Source: Polynucleobacter sp. MWH-UH35A (GTDB lineage: Bacteria > Pseudomonadota > Gammaproteobacteria > Burkholderiales > Burkholderiaceae). From it: DNA of 64,000 bases. Positions within the stretch are counted from its first letter, which is position 1, and each line of letters opens with the position of its first letter. The position numbers were made by a program, and so were the translations under genes. The stretch is from assembly GCF_018687075.1 (NCBI RefSeq), contig NZ_CP061285.1, positions 124,001-188,000 of the forward strand, read 5' to 3'. This document shows, piece by piece, positions 8,788-19,001 of the stretch. The notes under the pieces were generated by a model. It was given only the letters and a program-made list of their open reading frames with translations. It had not been told where the DNA came from and searched no databases.

Positions 8788-10104
8788 CTAATGATCTTCT
8801 GGCTTGGAGTGTGAGGCAAATAGTTTAGGCAGCAACTTAATTAAAGCGTCACGCTCGGCGCCATTAGAGTGTTGCAGCGCATGGAGTGAGCCATGTAAGA
8901 ATTTATTAGTAAGGCCTTGAGCCATTGCATTTAGAACTTCTTGTGGATCTTCTCCGCGCATTAAACGCTTCATTGCGCGCTCTAGTTCCAATTGACGCAA
9001 ACGCTCTCCTTGTTGCTGAATATCCTGAATCAACGGCACTGCATTGCGACCTTGCATCCAATGCATGAAGTTACCAACGCGATCTTCAATGATGGCTTCA
9101 GCTTGACTTACTGCTGCTTGACGCAAGTTAGCACCTGTCTGAATCATCACCCCTAAATCATCAACGGTATAGAGGTAGATGTCGTCTAACCTAGAAATCT
9201 CTGGCTCAAAGTCCCGCGGTACGGCTAAATCAATCATCACCATAGGCTTATGGCGACGCTGTTTTAGAGCGCTCTCTACCATGCCAAGACCTATGATGGG
9301 TAAGGACGAGGCGGTACTCGAGACAATAATGTCAAACTCATGCAGGCGTCCTGGCAGATCGGAGAGTTTGAAGGACTCAGCCTCGACATCTTGCGCAGAA
9401 ATAGAGTCTGCTAATTCTTGGCCGCGCTCGATAGTGCGATTAGCAATGGCTACATTTTTTGGTTTACGTGCAACAAAATGCGTAGCGCAAAGCGTGATCA
9501 TTTCGCCGGCACCAATGAATAAAATCTTTTGATCTGAGATTTTTTCAAAGATTCGCTCAGTGAGGCGAACGGATGCTGCTGCCATTGAAATTGAGTGGGC
9601 ACCAATTTCAGTGGAGCCGCGAACTTCTTTTGCAACCGCAAAGGTTTTCTGAAACAGTTGGTTCAGATAGGTTCCCAAAACACCAGCATCATTTGCTGTG
9701 CGAACCGCATCTTTCATTTGACCCAAAATTTGAGTTTCGCCAATCACCATGGAATCTAGACCACAGGCAACTCTGAATGCATGTCGAACGGCATCTGATT
9801 GTGGCAGCGAATAAATGTGGGGCTCAAGGCTACTTGGGGCCAGTTGTTGAGTTTTGGCTAGCCAATCAAAAGTGGCTTCGTGCAAAAGACCTGCGGCGCT
9901 AGCGTCATTGGCTGCGCAATAGACCTCTGTGCGATTGCATGTGGACAAAATTGTGGCCTCGGGCAGCCCAGCCTGATTCGCACCAACTAAATGTTGGCGA
10001 AGATCGTGTAACGCTTCTTGAAGAAATTCAGGGTCAAAGGCGACCTTTTCCCGAACGGCTAGCGGCGCTGTGTGATGATTGATGCCGAGTGTCAACAACT
10101 TCAT
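8788..10104 (-). CDS. hemA: Glutamyl-tRNA reductase
   Basis: First committed step of tetrapyrrole synthesis by the C5 route: glutamyl-tRNA(Glu) is reduced with NADPH to glutamate-1-semialdehyde. The 438-residue protein shows [17 protein letters not shown] at the N-terminus, STCNRTEVY with the nucleophilic Cys, [15 protein letters not shown], an NADPH-binding segment ([16 protein letters not shown]) and a C-terminal dimerisation helix. It heads the hemA-prfA-prmC operon. Its start codon lies one base from the start of the divergent small membrane protein gene, so its promoter must lie inside that gene. Confidence 0.97.
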   Translation of the reverse strand: MKLLTLGINHHTAPLAVREKVAFDPEFLQEALHDLRQHLVGANQAGLPEATILSTCNRTEVYCAANDASAAGLLHEATFDWLAKTQQLAPSSLEPHIYSLPQSDAVRHAFRVACGLDSMVIGETQILGQMKDAVRTANDAGVLGTYLNQLFQKTFAVAKEVRGSTEIGAHSISMAAASVRLTERIFEKISDQKILFIGAGEMITLCATHFVARKPKNVAIANRTIERGQELADSISAQDVEAESFKLSDLPGRLHEFDIIVSSTASSLPIIGLGMVESALKQRRHKPMVMIDLAVPRDFEPEISRLDDIYLYTVDDLGVMIQTGANLRQAAVSQAEAIIEDRVGNFMHWMQGRNAVPLIQDIQQQGERLRQLELERAMKRLMRGEDPQEVLNAMAQGLTNKFLHGSLHALQHSNGAERDALIKLLPKLFASHSKPEDH

Positions 10105-10105
10105 A

Positions 10106-10402
10106 ATGGCGATTATAGATTTGATGGCAGCATTAATGGGGGTATCAATGGGGTTTTTGGCTTTTCTGGTAATTGGGAGTATTTCTGGGGCATCTGCCTG
10201 GATTTTTTACCCTGGCGTTTCCTTGGGGTTTAAGCCCGGAAAGATCCTAATAGCCTCCCTGCTGGGCTTTATTGCAGCTACTGCCAGCTCATTTTTAGGT
10301 CAATACTCTGGGTTTTTTCAATCGGGGCAAATGATGGAATGGGCTAGTGCCATTTTTGCTGCTTGTGCTGCGGGGTGTATTTTTACTGCTCTAGCTAAAT
10401 AG
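10106..10402 (+). CDS. Small membrane protein of unknown function
   Basis: From the ATG at 10106 this encodes 98 residues with about three hydrophobic segments (roughly residues 8-34, 46-65 and 78-97). The pattern of Gly/Ala-rich helices around a short loop containing [12 protein letters not shown] loosely recalls the GlsB/YeaQ (transglycosylase-associated) family, but I do not recognise it with confidence. An upstream ATG at 10079 lies inside hemA and is less likely, because it would put 26 bases of antisense hemA in the gene. The 3' end overlaps the end of ung by 12 bp. No function can be stated. Confidence 0.6.
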   Translation: MAIIDLMAALMGVSMGFLAFLVIGSISGASAWIFYPGVSLGFKPGKILIASLLGFIAATASSFLGQYSGFFQSGQMMEWASAIFAACAAGCIFTALAK

Positions 10403-11146
10403 ATCGGTGTGAATGCTTTCTACCCACTGAATGGGCGATTCATTGTGATCAACTAGCCATTGATTTGTTTTGGTGAAATGATTGCAACTACCTTTTCCAC
10501 CCGGCTCTAAAAAAGGCCTGTCTGTTTTGTATACCCCAAGACCTGATGGATGAGAGGATTGCAAAACCAATGGGTCTTTGCCATTTTCAATCAGGGGTAG
10601 TTTGGATTGAGCATGACCTCCCCAGAGCATCCAAACTAAATGCGACTTAGATTTCGACAATGCGCCGATTAAATGGTCAATCAAACCTTTCCATCCCAGA
10701 TTGGTATGGCTGCTTGCCTCACCCAATTGAACGCTTAAAGCCGTATTGAGTAGTAGCACTCCTTGTTCGGCCCAATGATGAAGATCTCCATTCGGCAAAG
10801 ATCCAAAGCCTTCTAGCGCTAGTGCTTTACTGATATTTCGTAGCGAGCTAGGAAATGCTCGTGAGTTCACAGCAATCTCTCTGGGTATAGAAAAGGCAAG
10901 CCCTTGTGCCAGCCCAGGTGAGTGGTAGGGGTCTTGGCCCAGTATGACAACTTTTACTGAACTTACCGGAGTGAGTTTGAGAGCTTTAAAAAAATGTTGA
11001 GGTTCGGGCCTTACAGTACTTGGGTCAATATCCAAAACGGCTTGCAAGTTTTTTTCTAGAGACTGCCAGTCAGCTGACTCAAAATAATCACCCAGTAATT
11101 CGCGCCAATCACTTGGTATATCGTCTTTTGAAAATAGCGCCTTCAA
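10391..11146 (-). CDS. ung: Uracil-DNA glycosylase
   Basis: It removes uracil from DNA arising by cytosine deamination or dUTP incorporation, the first step of base-excision repair. The water-activating loop GQDPYHSPGLAQGLAFS, the LLNTALSV segment and the HPSGLGVY leucine-intercalation loop identify family 1 UNG. At 251 residues it is slightly longer than the E. coli enzyme (229). The M61 peptidase gene lies 6 bp upstream on the same strand, suggesting co-transcription. Confidence 0.97.
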   Translation of the reverse strand: MKALFSKDDIPSDWRELLGDYFESADWQSLEKNLQAVLDIDPSTVRPEPQHFFKALKLTPVSSVKVVILGQDPYHSPGLAQGLAFSIPREIAVNSRAFPSSLRNISKALALEGFGSLPNGDLHHWAEQGVLLLNTALSVQLGEASSHTNLGWKGLIDHLIGALSKSKSHLVWMLWGGHAQSKLPLIENGKDPLVLQSSHPSGLGVYKTDRPFLEPGGKGSCNHFTKTNQWLVDHNESPIQWVESIHTDLFS

Positions 11147-11152
11147 TTTTGA

Positions 11153-12928
11153 TCAAGCATCTTTCTTTGGTGTCAGATCATATTGCGTAGGTATCTTTAT
11201 AGTTTTGAGTGAGACCATGCGCTCATGCTCTAGATCATCGCGATAGAAAGTGATGCGCACAGGCAAATTTCCATTAATGCTGCCCAAAACCTTATCCCAG
11301 CGCGCACTGCTAATACGCTGCCCATCGATACTGGCGAGTAAATCACCTGCCGCTAATCCTGCTGCTTGGGCGGCACCGCCATCAAGGACGTGCGTCACTT
11401 TAAGCCAGCCATTCGCATCGGTATGGCGCATACCGAATTGCAGTTTGATTTTCTCAAGGGTCGATAGCGTTTTTGGTTTGACGGCAATGAGATTGGAGCC
11501 AATCCATTTTTGCAGTGGAATGTCTTCAACACCAAAAATATATCGGGCTTTTATATCAGCCCAGGTTTTGCTAAAACCACTACCGAGTAGTTCATCAACC
11601 AATACATCTAAACCGTCTTCTGGAATTCCATGGTGACCATGCTTGTGCCAGAGTAGGCGCATGAGGTCATCCAGGGATTGTTTGTTTTTAGTGAAAGCGC
11701 GAATTTGTAAATCAAGCCCAAGCGCCAGTAATGCACCCTTACCGTAATAGCTAACTACTGCATTCGGGGTATTCTCATCCGCCTGGTAATACTTGGTCCA
11801 GGCATCAAAAGAGCTATCAGCCAGGCTTTGTTTATGACGTCCCGGTCCGCGCAAGATGCCATTCCAGTTATTCGCCACTAGTTTTAGGTAGGTTTTGAGA
11901 TCAATGCGTTTGCTGCGTAATAGCTGAAGGTCATCGTAGTAGCTAGTGAAGCCTTCAAAAACCCAGAGCAAGCGAGTGTGATTTCGTTTGGCCAGATCAT
12001 AAGGCTGAAACGCCTTTGGCTGAATACGTTTAACCAACCATGCATGGAAATATTCATGACTGCATAAACCCAAAAATTCTCTGTAAGCAGACTCTTCAAA
12101 CAGAATATTTTCTTGAGGGATTTGATCTCGCTTGCATAATAAGGCAGTGCTATTGCGATGCTCTAAACCACCATAGCCATTCAAAACGGCATTCACTAGA
12201 AAGAGATATTCTCCGAATGGGGCTCGCTTTGTTTTGGGTTCAAAAAGATTGATGGTGCTGGTGCAGATAGCTTGAAGATCTTCTGCAAGACGCTTTGCAT
12301 CCACAATATGATTGCATCCCTGGATCGCCATCCGATGCGCAACACCATTTGATTTCCAGTGCACCAGTTGGAATTCACCCATGGCTGCTGGATGATCTAA
12401 CAATTCATCATAATTTTTCGCTAGATAAAAACCAAATCCACGCTCATCTGTTTTAGCGGCTCTTAAAGTGGTTTGTACCGTCCAGTGATCCGCAAAGGCG
12501 GCCTCTGGCGTGGTGATTGCGAGAGAGCAGGGCACATGCTCTTGGCCTTTAACGGCTAAGCACAAGCTGGTGGCGTTAAAGAACGCCCTTTCAGTGTCTA
12601 TATAAGCAGCGCGCACTGAAGAGTCAAAAGCATAAATAGTCGTCAGGACCTCGATTGCTCCACCAACTGGAGGTAAGCGCCAATGATCATTGTCGATGCG
12701 CTCAAGAGCAATTTTTTTTCTAATGCCTGCGATTGAATATGCCTCAATCGATTCAATCTGCTTACTGAAATCACGAATTAAATAACTGCCTGGTATCCAG
12801 GCAGGCATTTGCAACACCTGACCATTAGGATCTGGATTGGTAATGTGCAGCTTGACGCGAAAGTGATGACCATGCAGGTCTGCAGGCCAGACCGTATATT
12901 GAATTTCTGGTAAGTCGGCATGGTTCAT
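11153..12928 (-). CDS. M61 family peptidase (glycyl aminopeptidase-like) with PDZ domain
   Basis: The 591-residue protein has an N-terminal beta domain (PAWIPGSYLIRDFSKQI), the zinc motif HEYFHAWLVKRIQP with a downstream glutamate in WVFEGFTSYYDDL, and a C-terminal PDZ domain (KVTHVLDGGAAQAAGLAAGDLL, about residues 500-570). This is the layout of peptidase family M61, whose characterised member from Sphingomonas removes N-terminal Gly or Ala. No signal peptide is seen, so it is probably cytoplasmic. It is flanked by dsbC (5 bp) and ung (6 bp) on the same strand. The natural substrate is unknown. Confidence 0.9.
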   Translation of the reverse strand: MNHADLPEIQYTVWPADLHGHHFRVKLHITNPDPNGQVLQMPAWIPGSYLIRDFSKQIESIEAYSIAGIRKKIALERIDNDHWRLPPVGGAIEVLTTIYAFDSSVRAAYIDTERAFFNATSLCLAVKGQEHVPCSLAITTPEAAFADHWTVQTTLRAAKTDERGFGFYLAKNYDELLDHPAAMGEFQLVHWKSNGVAHRMAIQGCNHIVDAKRLAEDLQAICTSTINLFEPKTKRAPFGEYLFLVNAVLNGYGGLEHRNSTALLCKRDQIPQENILFEESAYREFLGLCSHEYFHAWLVKRIQPKAFQPYDLAKRNHTRLLWVFEGFTSYYDDLQLLRSKRIDLKTYLKLVANNWNGILRGPGRHKQSLADSSFDAWTKYYQADENTPNAVVSYYGKGALLALGLDLQIRAFTKNKQSLDDLMRLLWHKHGHHGIPEDGLDVLVDELLGSGFSKTWADIKARYIFGVEDIPLQKWIGSNLIAVKPKTLSTLEKIKLQFGMRHTDANGWLKVTHVLDGGAAQAAGLAAGDLLASIDGQRISSARWDKVLGSINGNLPVRITFYRDDLEHERMVSLKTIKIPTQYDLTPKKDA

Positions 12929-12933
12929 AGTGT

Positions 12934-13677
12934 TTATTTCAGAGAGCTAAATTTCTTTTCGATGTCAGTAATTTGCACGGCACCAGGGTAGCGGCTGCCA
13001 TCAGTGAAGAATAATGTTGGTGTACCGGTGATTCCATAGGTCTTCGCAAAAGCCATATTTTTATCCAGCGGTGTGCTGCAATCGCCTTTGCCGCTTGGGG
13101 CGACACCGTTAATCATCCAATCCATATAGGCTTTATACGGGTCAGAAGAGCACCAAATCTGTTTTGATTTCTGTGCAGAATCCGGCGATAGGATTGGGAT
13201 CAGGTAGGTGTAGATGGTGACGTTATCGAGCTGCTGTAGAGACTTTTCTAGGCGCTTACAGTAGCCGCAGTTGGGGTCTGAGAAGACCGCTAGTTGACGG
13301 CTGCCGTTCCCGCGCACATTTTTTATGGCATTGGCAGGTATTAAGTCGCTCCACTTAATCCGGTTTAAGTCAGCCTGTCTTTGGTCGGTAATATTTTTAC
13401 CTGATGCGATCTCAATAATTTCACCCTGGATGAGATATTTTGCGGAGGCATCGGTATAAAAAATATCATTGCCAACTAATACCTCATATAAGCCAGAAAC
13501 TGGTGCGGGGGTAACACTTTTTACTTTGGCGTTCGTGCCCAACTTCTTCTGAATCTCCGCCTTTATTTGCTGTTCTGGTTGCGCATGGACTTGCCCCGCG
13601 CAAAATAGAGCTACGGCGATAACGGCAATCACAGATAAGAATTTATTCAAAATCAATTTCTCCCAAAGCGCGTTCAA
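12934..13677 (-). CDS. dsbC: Thiol:disulfide interchange protein DsbC
   Basis: Periplasmic disulfide isomerase that reshuffles wrong disulfides. A signal peptide (NKFLSVIAVIAVALFCAGQVHA, cut after AHA-type VHA-Q) is followed by the DsbC dimerisation domain and a thioredoxin fold with the active site DPNCGYCKRLE (CGYC). TPTLFF is the cis-Pro loop. The ATG at 13677 overlaps the end of the ubiquinone hydroxylase gene by 35 bp; a TTG nearer to the hydroxylase stop would give a tidier signal peptide, so the start is uncertain by about 10 residues. Two further Cys (WCSSDP and GDCSTP) fit the second disulfide of DsbC. Confidence 0.95.
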   Translation of the reverse strand: MNALWEKLILNKFLSVIAVIAVALFCAGQVHAQPEQQIKAEIQKKLGTNAKVKSVTPAPVSGLYEVLVGNDIFYTDASAKYLIQGEIIEIASGKNITDQRQADLNRIKWSDLIPANAIKNVRGNGSRQLAVFSDPNCGYCKRLEKSLQQLDNVTIYTYLIPILSPDSAQKSKQIWCSSDPYKAYMDWMINGVAPSGKGDCSTPLDKNMAFAKTYGITGTPTLFFTDGSRYPGAVQITDIEKKFSSLK

Positions 13678-14917
13678 TTAAGCGCTGTTTTATAAAGTGG
13701 CTTTTATTCACTAAACCGAGACCCCAGTTGCGGAGCTGTCGCTCAGTGTTACTGCTTGCAGAAAATAATTTTTTGAGTTTATCGGTAACCCATAGCAGTG
13801 CGCTGGCATCGCCTTGACGTTGACGCTCATAACGACGAAGCAAGACTAAGTCGCTTGGTGAGCGGAAAGATTCTTTGTTGCCCAAGATGTTGAGGAGTAC
13901 CGACACATCTCGAAGCCCCAGGTTAAGCCCTTGTCCTGCTAGTGGGTGCATTACGTGAGCTGCATCACCAATCAGGGCTACCTTTGGAAGAGCTTCGGGA
14001 CCTATGAATCGCTTGGATCGAATTTTTCTTAAAGGAAAGGCAGCAGGACTTGAGTTGAGAGTTAACTCTCCTAACTGTTTGACGATGGCCCCATTAGCGA
14101 TAGCTGTCAAACGCTCCAACCATTGCGCTTGATCCAGCTTTAATAATTCTGCTGCATGCTCGGGAGAGGTAGACCAAACCATAGAGACTTGCTTCCCGGG
14201 AAGGGGCAACATGGCAACAATATCTCCACCTGGTAAGAACCACTGAAAGGCAGTTTCTAAATGCGGATAGGTGCAAAGCCAGTTGGCAACTACAGCACTT
14301 TGTGAATAGCTTTCTTCGCTCGCACTAATTCCAATTTGACTGCGAATGGGTGAGTTCGCACCGTCAGCTGCAATCACCAGTTGCGCACGAATGCTGCCGC
14401 CACTTTTTAAATGCAAGGTGCTGCCATCGGCATCAACATCGATCCTTTCTACAGCATCACTCATGCGATCCAATTTGTTTTGAAAGCGTGACGCTTGATC
14501 AATGGTGTGTTCAATTAAATTGGATTCTCCAATCCAGGCGAGTTGTGGCGTACCAGCCTCAAATGCAGAAAGATGGAGGTAATCATTTTTTTCACCCCTG
14601 TCCCCATAAATTCGCATATCTCTCACTGGTTGAAGGCGGCTGTGATCTAGGGCGTCCCAAATTTGTAAGTGAGCCAGTAATTTCTGGGTGCTTGGGGAAA
14701 AAGCATAAATTCTTTGACCCCATTGAGCGCCCTGTGGATTTGGCATGTGCCGCCCCAAATCAGGTGCAATCTCGATGGTATTGAGACCAAGCTGGGCGAG
14801 CCCTAGGGCGCAAGCCTTACCCGCAATACCTCCGCCAACCACAACGACATCTACTGAGCGTATTGGGGTGGTGGGAGTTAGGGGCTTTGAGAGGCGATTT
14901 TGGCGATCTTCTGACAT
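13643..14917 (-). CDS. FAD-dependent ubiquinone-biosynthesis hydroxylase (UbiH/UbiF/Coq6 family)
   Basis: The 424-residue protein has an N-terminal FAD-binding VVVVGGGIAGKACALGLAQLG and the second FAD motif ALIGDAAHVMHPLAGQGLNLGLRDV that is diagnostic for UbiH-type flavin monooxygenases, which hydroxylate the aromatic ring during ubiquinone synthesis. Which ring position it acts on (UbiH, UbiF or UbiI role) cannot be decided from sequence alone. Coq7, another ring hydroxylase, is encoded at 30.0 kb. The gene overlaps dsbC by 35 bp and is divergent from ychF with 40 bp between starts. Confidence 0.9.
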   Translation of the reverse strand: MSEDRQNRLSKPLTPTTPIRSVDVVVVGGGIAGKACALGLAQLGLNTIEIAPDLGRHMPNPQGAQWGQRIYAFSPSTQKLLAHLQIWDALDHSRLQPVRDMRIYGDRGEKNDYLHLSAFEAGTPQLAWIGESNLIEHTIDQASRFQNKLDRMSDAVERIDVDADGSTLHLKSGGSIRAQLVIAADGANSPIRSQIGISASEESYSQSAVVANWLCTYPHLETAFQWFLPGGDIVAMLPLPGKQVSMVWSTSPEHAAELLKLDQAQWLERLTAIANGAIVKQLGELTLNSSPAAFPLRKIRSKRFIGPEALPKVALIGDAAHVMHPLAGQGLNLGLRDVSVLLNILGNKESFRSPSDLVLLRRYERQRQGDASALLWVTDKLKKLFSASSNTERQLRNWGLGLVNKSHFIKQRLIERALGEIDFE

Positions 14918-14957
14918 AACTCGATGATATCGAAACCAGCCCCTTTACAATACAGGC

Positions 14958-16052
14958 ATGTCTTTGAAATGTGGCATCGTCGGCCTGCCTAACGTCGGCA
15001 AATCTACCCTCTTTAATGCGCTTACCAAGGCTGGGATCGCAGCGGAAAACTATCCTTTCTGCACGATTGAGCCTAATGTAGGCGTGGTTGAGGTTCCTGA
15101 CCCCCGTTTAGCCAAATTGGCTGAGATCGTGAAGCCTGAGCGCATTCTGCCGGCAGCAGTCGAATTTGTCGATATTGCTGGTTTGGTGGCTGGCGCCTCA
15201 AAAGGTGAAGGTCTTGGTAATCAGTTTTTGGCGAATATTCGCGAAACTGATGCCATTACTCATGTGGTCCGGTGTTTCGAGGATCCAAACGTGATTCACG
15301 TTGCCGGAAAAATCGATCCAATTGCTGATATTGGTGTAATTGATACCGAGTTGGCCCTATCCGATTTAGCTACTGTAGAGAAAACTCTGAATCGCTCAAG
15401 TAAGGCTGCAAAGTCTGGCAATGACAAAGAAGCGGCTGCTTTAGTCGCCGTTTTAACTAAAGTACAGGCTCATTTAGATTCTGCTCAACCAGTGCGCAGC
15501 TTGAACTTAAGTGATGATGAAAAAGTTCTGATAAAGCCTTTGTGTTTGATTACGGCTAAGCCTGCCATGTATGTCGCGAATGTGAAAGAAGATGGCTTCT
15601 CAAACAATCCACACCTCGAGGCTGTTAAGCAACATGCTGCAAAAGAAAACGCGCCGGTTGTAGCGGTTTGCGCTGCAATTGAAGCGGAAATTGCTGACTT
15701 AGATGAAGCTGACAAGATTGAGTTCTTGGCTGATCTCGGAATGGAAGAGCCAGGCTTGGATCGCGTGATTCGTGCAGGGTATTCATTGCTCGGGTTGCAA
15801 ACTTATTTCACCGCTGGTGTTAAAGAAGTTCGAGCCTGGACTATTCATCAGGGTGATACAGCGCCACAGGCTGCAGGAGTCATTCATACGGATTTTGAGC
15901 GCGGGTTTATTCGTGCTCAAACCATTTCTTATGATGATTTCATTCAGTTCAAAGGTGAAGCGGGCGCAAAGGAAGCTGGCAAGATGCGTGCCGAAGGCAA
16001 GGAGTACGTTGTTAAGGATGGCGACGTATTGAACTTCTTATTTAACGTCTAA
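14958..16052 (+). CDS. ychF: Redox-regulated ribosome-binding ATPase YchF
   Basis: An Obg-related P-loop protein that prefers ATP over GTP. Walker A is [15 protein letters not shown] (residues 8-22), the switch region is [20 protein letters not shown], and the C-terminal TGS-type domain ends in [15 protein letters not shown]. The length (364) is standard. YchF binds ribosomes and affects the response to oxidative stress. It has its own strong terminator 23 bp downstream and a divergent neighbour, so it is transcribed alone. Confidence 0.97.
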   Translation: MSLKCGIVGLPNVGKSTLFNALTKAGIAAENYPFCTIEPNVGVVEVPDPRLAKLAEIVKPERILPAAVEFVDIAGLVAGASKGEGLGNQFLANIRETDAITHVVRCFEDPNVIHVAGKIDPIADIGVIDTELALSDLATVEKTLNRSSKAAKSGNDKEAAALVAVLTKVQAHLDSAQPVRSLNLSDDEKVLIKPLCLITAKPAMYVANVKEDGFSNNPHLEAVKQHAAKENAPVVAVCAAIEAEIADLDEADKIEFLADLGMEEPGLDRVIRAGYSLLGLQTYFTAGVKEVRAWTIHQGDTAPQAAGVIHTDFERGFIRAQTISYDDFIQFKGEAGAKEAGKMRAEGKEYVVKDGDVLNFLFNV

Positions 16053-16074
16053 GCAATCCTGCCCCAACCAAATA

Positions 16075-16098
16075 AAAAAGCCCTGAAAAGGGCTTTTT
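16075..16098. terminator. Bidirectional rho-independent terminator
   Basis: Stem AAAAAGCCCT (16075-16084) / AGGGCTTTTT (16089-16098) closed by a GAAA tetraloop. T-runs stand on both strands, so it can terminate ychF from the left and the winged-helix gene from the right. Confidence 0.93.
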
Positions 16099-16130
16099 GT
16101 TTATACGGCCAAAAAAATCCAAGACTTAGA

Positions 16131-16478
16131 TTAAGGGGCTTTGACAGCCTTTTCTAAGCATTTAGAAATTTCATCGTAGCGCTTAAGCGCCATCTTGGTA
16201 GGTAATACTTCCTTTTTGCGACCATCTGCATTGGCAGCCATTTTGATGTAACCCATAGCGCTGAGATTTTTGAGGCGACCATGCAAAGTAGCCTGTGATC
16301 CAAGGTCAGTCATAGAAATAAGATCGCCAACCAAAATCACTTGGTTTATATGGGCGCAGGCAACAATCTTATCCAGCAAGCTTTCTTCAGTGCAGTCAAG
16401 TTTTTTCCCTGGGTTAATGCGATCAATGGCATCAATCAGATTAAGAAACTTAATGTAAGAAGAAGTTTTTGGAGCTGT
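16131..16478 (-). CDS. Small winged-helix DNA-binding-like protein
   Basis: About 115 residues, starting at either of two closely spaced ATGs (16487 or 16481; the second gives MTAPKTSSYI). The middle shows a helix-turn-helix-like order: DKIVACAHINQVILVGDLISM, then LGSQATLHGRLKNLSAMGYIK followed by a basic wing (NADGRKKEVLPT). This resembles MarR-type or other winged-helix regulators, with SQATLHGRLKNL as the likely recognition helix. No effector domain is present. It sits alone between ychF and a divergent membrane protein gene. The target is unknown. Confidence 0.7.
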   Translation of the reverse strand, partial: TAPKTSSYIKFLNLIDAIDRINPGKKLDCTEESLLDKIVACAHINQVILVGDLISMTDLGSQATLHGRLKNLSAMGYIKMAANADGRKKEVLPTKMALKRYDEISKCLEKAVKAP

Positions 16479-16593
16479 CATATGCAATAGTTTTATTATT
16501 CGATATTAGCTTTATAGCTAGCTGCAGTGTATTCCTAAGTACTTGTTTTAGCAATTGACGCGTATCAATTAAAAATAATCCATACTGGTTGAA

Positions 16594-17163
16594 ATGCCAA
16601 AATTTGTCACAACTTCTTCAGAATGGATCATTGGTTGCGCTATTAGTGCGATAGCGTATGCATTTCTCTTTTATTTCAATGGCTGGCTAACCAATAGTTT
16701 GATATTTGGTTTGGGGGTAAATTGGATTTATCTTCCCGCCGGTTTGCGTTTATTTTTGACTTTGATTTTTGGTTTGCCTGGTGCTCTTGGTATTGCGGTT
16801 GCTTCTTTTCTGATTAGCTATTACGGTGATTTCCCACATGAATTAACACTTTGTATTGGCATTGGATTGATTTCAGGATTTGCACCGTACTTAGCCAGAT
16901 ATTTTGTGTTTAGCAATCTACGGCTTGAATCAGATTTGAGCAATCTAAATTTTCCAAAATTGATAGCTTGTATTTTGATTTACTCTCTGCTTTCATCTGG
17001 CCTACACCAATGGTGGTTTTCTACCATGGCCTTAGAGGATACTGGTAGCGTAAATCACTTTGTAGTGATGTTTATAGGTGATGTATTAGGATCGCTGCTA
17101 CTGATCTCGTTAATCAAATACTGTTTAGATCTCTTGAGAAAAGTTAGGCAAACAGCTCGCTGA
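16594..17163 (+). CDS. Integral membrane protein, MASE1-like in part
   Basis: The 189-residue protein has about six hydrophobic segments. The segment [29 protein letters not shown] recalls the start of the MASE1 sensory membrane domain (its [W/Y]LPAG...L..G pattern), but no kinase, GGDEF or other output domain follows. It may be a stand-alone sensor-like or transport protein; no function is claimed. It converges on trpC with a 20-bp overlap of coding ends. The upstream gap contains a TTGACG hexamer (16555-16560), but I find no well-placed -10. Confidence 0.65.
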   Translation: MPKFVTTSSEWIIGCAISAIAYAFLFYFNGWLTNSLIFGLGVNWIYLPAGLRLFLTLIFGLPGALGIAVASFLISYYGDFPHELTLCIGIGLISGFAPYLARYFVFSNLRLESDLSNLNFPKLIACILIYSLLSSGLHQWWFSTMALEDTGSVNHFVVMFIGDVLGSLLLISLIKYCLDLLRKVRQTAR

Positions 17164-17947
17164 GAGCGACTCCTGGATCAGCTGCGCGCATAAAGGCTTC
17201 ACCCACCAAGAATGCATTGACTTGATGTTCACGCATAAGCTGAACATCAGCGTGACTCAATATTCCAGACTCTGTTACTAACGTTTTGCTTTTCGGAGCC
17301 ATGGGGAGCAAAGAGAGTGTGGTTTGCAGGGTTACCTCAAAAGTTTTGAGGTTGCGATTATTGATGCCAAGTAGCGGTGTCTTGAGTTCTAACGCTTGCT
17401 CTAATTCTGGGGCATTGTGAACTTCAACTAAAACATCCAGGCCTAATTCATGGGCACAAGCTTCGAGCTCTTTCATTTGATTCAACTCTAGGCAGGCCAC
17501 AATCAACAAAATGGCATCAGCGCCAATGGCGCGTGCCTCATAGACTTGATATGGGTCTATAGTGAAATCTTTACGTAGAACCGGGATTTGGCATGCGGCG
17601 CGCGCTTCTTGAAGGTAGGCATTGCACCCCTGAAAGTAATCCTTGTCAGTTAATACTGATAAACAAGCGGCGCCGTGTTTTTCATAAGACTGCGCGATGG
17701 CTGCAGGTAAAAAGTTCTCACGCAAGATTCCCTTGCTTGGGCTAGCCTTTTTAATTTCAGTGATCACCCCAGCCTTACCAGCAGAGATTTTGTTCTCAAT
17801 CGCCTGGATAAAGCCTCGTGGCTTCAGGACGACATCTTGGTTATTTGCTTCAGCTTGCTCGCGCTGATTGGCAAGTGAAACCTTTTGTAGAGAGTTGGCA
17901 ACCTCGATCTTTTTGGTTGCAACAATTTTGTCGAGGATATCGCTCAT
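17144..17947 (-). CDS. trpC: Indole-3-glycerol phosphate synthase
   Basis: Closes the indole ring from CdRP in tryptophan synthesis. The 267-residue TIM-barrel protein shows [55 protein letters not shown] and [14 protein letters not shown], all active-site strands of TrpC. It is monofunctional, without a fused TrpF. It is the last gene of the rpe-trpE-trpG-trpD-trpC run, 6 bp after trpD. Confidence 0.98.
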   Translation of the reverse strand: MSDILDKIVATKKIEVANSLQKVSLANQREQAEANNQDVVLKPRGFIQAIENKISAGKAGVITEIKKASPSKGILRENFLPAAIAQSYEKHGAACLSVLTDKDYFQGCNAYLQEARAACQIPVLRKDFTIDPYQVYEARAIGADAILLIVACLELNQMKELEACAHELGLDVLVEVHNAPELEQALELKTPLLGINNRNLKTFEVTLQTTLSLLPMAPKSKTLVTESGILSHADVQLMREHQVNAFLVGEAFMRAADPGVALSELFA

Positions 17948-17953
17948 GAATAA

Positions 17954-18982
17954 TTAAGTTTGAGATTGTGTTGCTGCAACAAAGGCATCTAACTTTTGAC
18001 GGGCAGCACCTGAGGTAATAGCCGATTTTGCATGTGCTACTCCGTTAGCAATATCTTGGGCTACGCCTGCCACATAGAGCGTTGCCCCGGCATTGAGACA
18101 CACAATATCGCTTGCGGGACCTGGCTTGCCGTCGAGAACATCTAAAACAATTTTCTTGGATTCTTGAGCATCAGCCACTTTGAAACTATTTGTAGGTGCT
18201 GTATTTAAACCAAAGTCCTTTGGATGAATTTCATACTCACGCACTACGCCATCTTTGAGTTCGCCAACCAGAGTTGGTCCTTCTAAAGAAATCTCATCTA
18301 GACCGTCGCGTCCATACACTACAAGTGCGTGCTCCATGCCTAGTGCCTGCAATACGCGTGCCTGAATACCTACGAGGTCGGGATGAAAGACACCCATCAA
18401 AATGCGCTTGGCATCAGCAGGATTGGTCAGTGGTCCCAAGATGTTGAAAATGGTTCGCACACCTAGTTGCTTACGAATAGGTACAACATTTTTCATTGCG
18501 GGATGATGGTTGGGGGCAAACATAAAGCCCGCACCTACTTTTGAAATGCATTTAGCAACTTGATCAGCCGATAAGGCCAGGTTGACACCAAGGGCTTCTA
18601 AAACATCGGCACTGCCTGATTTGCTGCTGACGCTGCGATTTCCATGTTTAGCAATTTTTGCTCCAGCGCCTGCAGCCACAAACATAGAGGCAGTTGAGAT
18701 GTTGAATGTATGCGCTCCGTCACCACCCGTACCCACTACGTCGACCAAATGGCTTCGGTCATCTACCTTAACTGAGGTTGCAAATTCCCGCATCACCTGT
18801 GCCGCAGCTGCAATTTCGCCAACCGTTTCTTTTTTGGTGCGCAGTGCGACTAATAATCCAGCTACTAATTCTGGCGACATTTCACCGCTCATGATGAGAC
18901 GCATCATCGCCGTCATTTCATCATGAAAGAGTTCGCGATGTTCAATGCAGCGTTGTAAAGCTTCTTGCGGTGTAATTGGCAT
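17954..18982 (-). CDS. trpD: Anthranilate phosphoribosyltransferase
   Basis: Transfers phosphoribose from PRPP to anthranilate. The 342-residue protein contains the PRPP-binding [22 protein letters not shown], the [21 protein letters not shown] anthranilate segment and a later [15 protein letters not shown], all typical. It lies 19 bp after trpG and 6 bp before trpC in the operon. Confidence 0.98.
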   Translation of the reverse strand: MPITPQEALQRCIEHRELFHDEMTAMMRLIMSGEMSPELVAGLLVALRTKKETVGEIAAAAQVMREFATSVKVDDRSHLVDVVGTGGDGAHTFNISTASMFVAAGAGAKIAKHGNRSVSSKSGSADVLEALGVNLALSADQVAKCISKVGAGFMFAPNHHPAMKNVVPIRKQLGVRTIFNILGPLTNPADAKRILMGVFHPDLVGIQARVLQALGMEHALVVYGRDGLDEISLEGPTLVGELKDGVVREYEIHPKDFGLNTAPTNSFKVADAQESKKIVLDVLDGKPGPASDIVCLNAGATLYVAGVAQDIANGVAHAKSAITSGAARQKLDAFVAATQSQT

Positions 18983-19001
18983 AGCGCTGTAAATGGATTA
19001 T

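Noticed and set aside
11250..11636. 128-codon open frame on the plus strand
   Set aside because: Antisense to the PDZ end of the M61 peptidase, with no support.
14350..14784. 144-codon open frame on the plus strand
   Set aside because: Antisense to the ubiquinone hydroxylase; rich in Cys and His as expected for reversed coding sequence.
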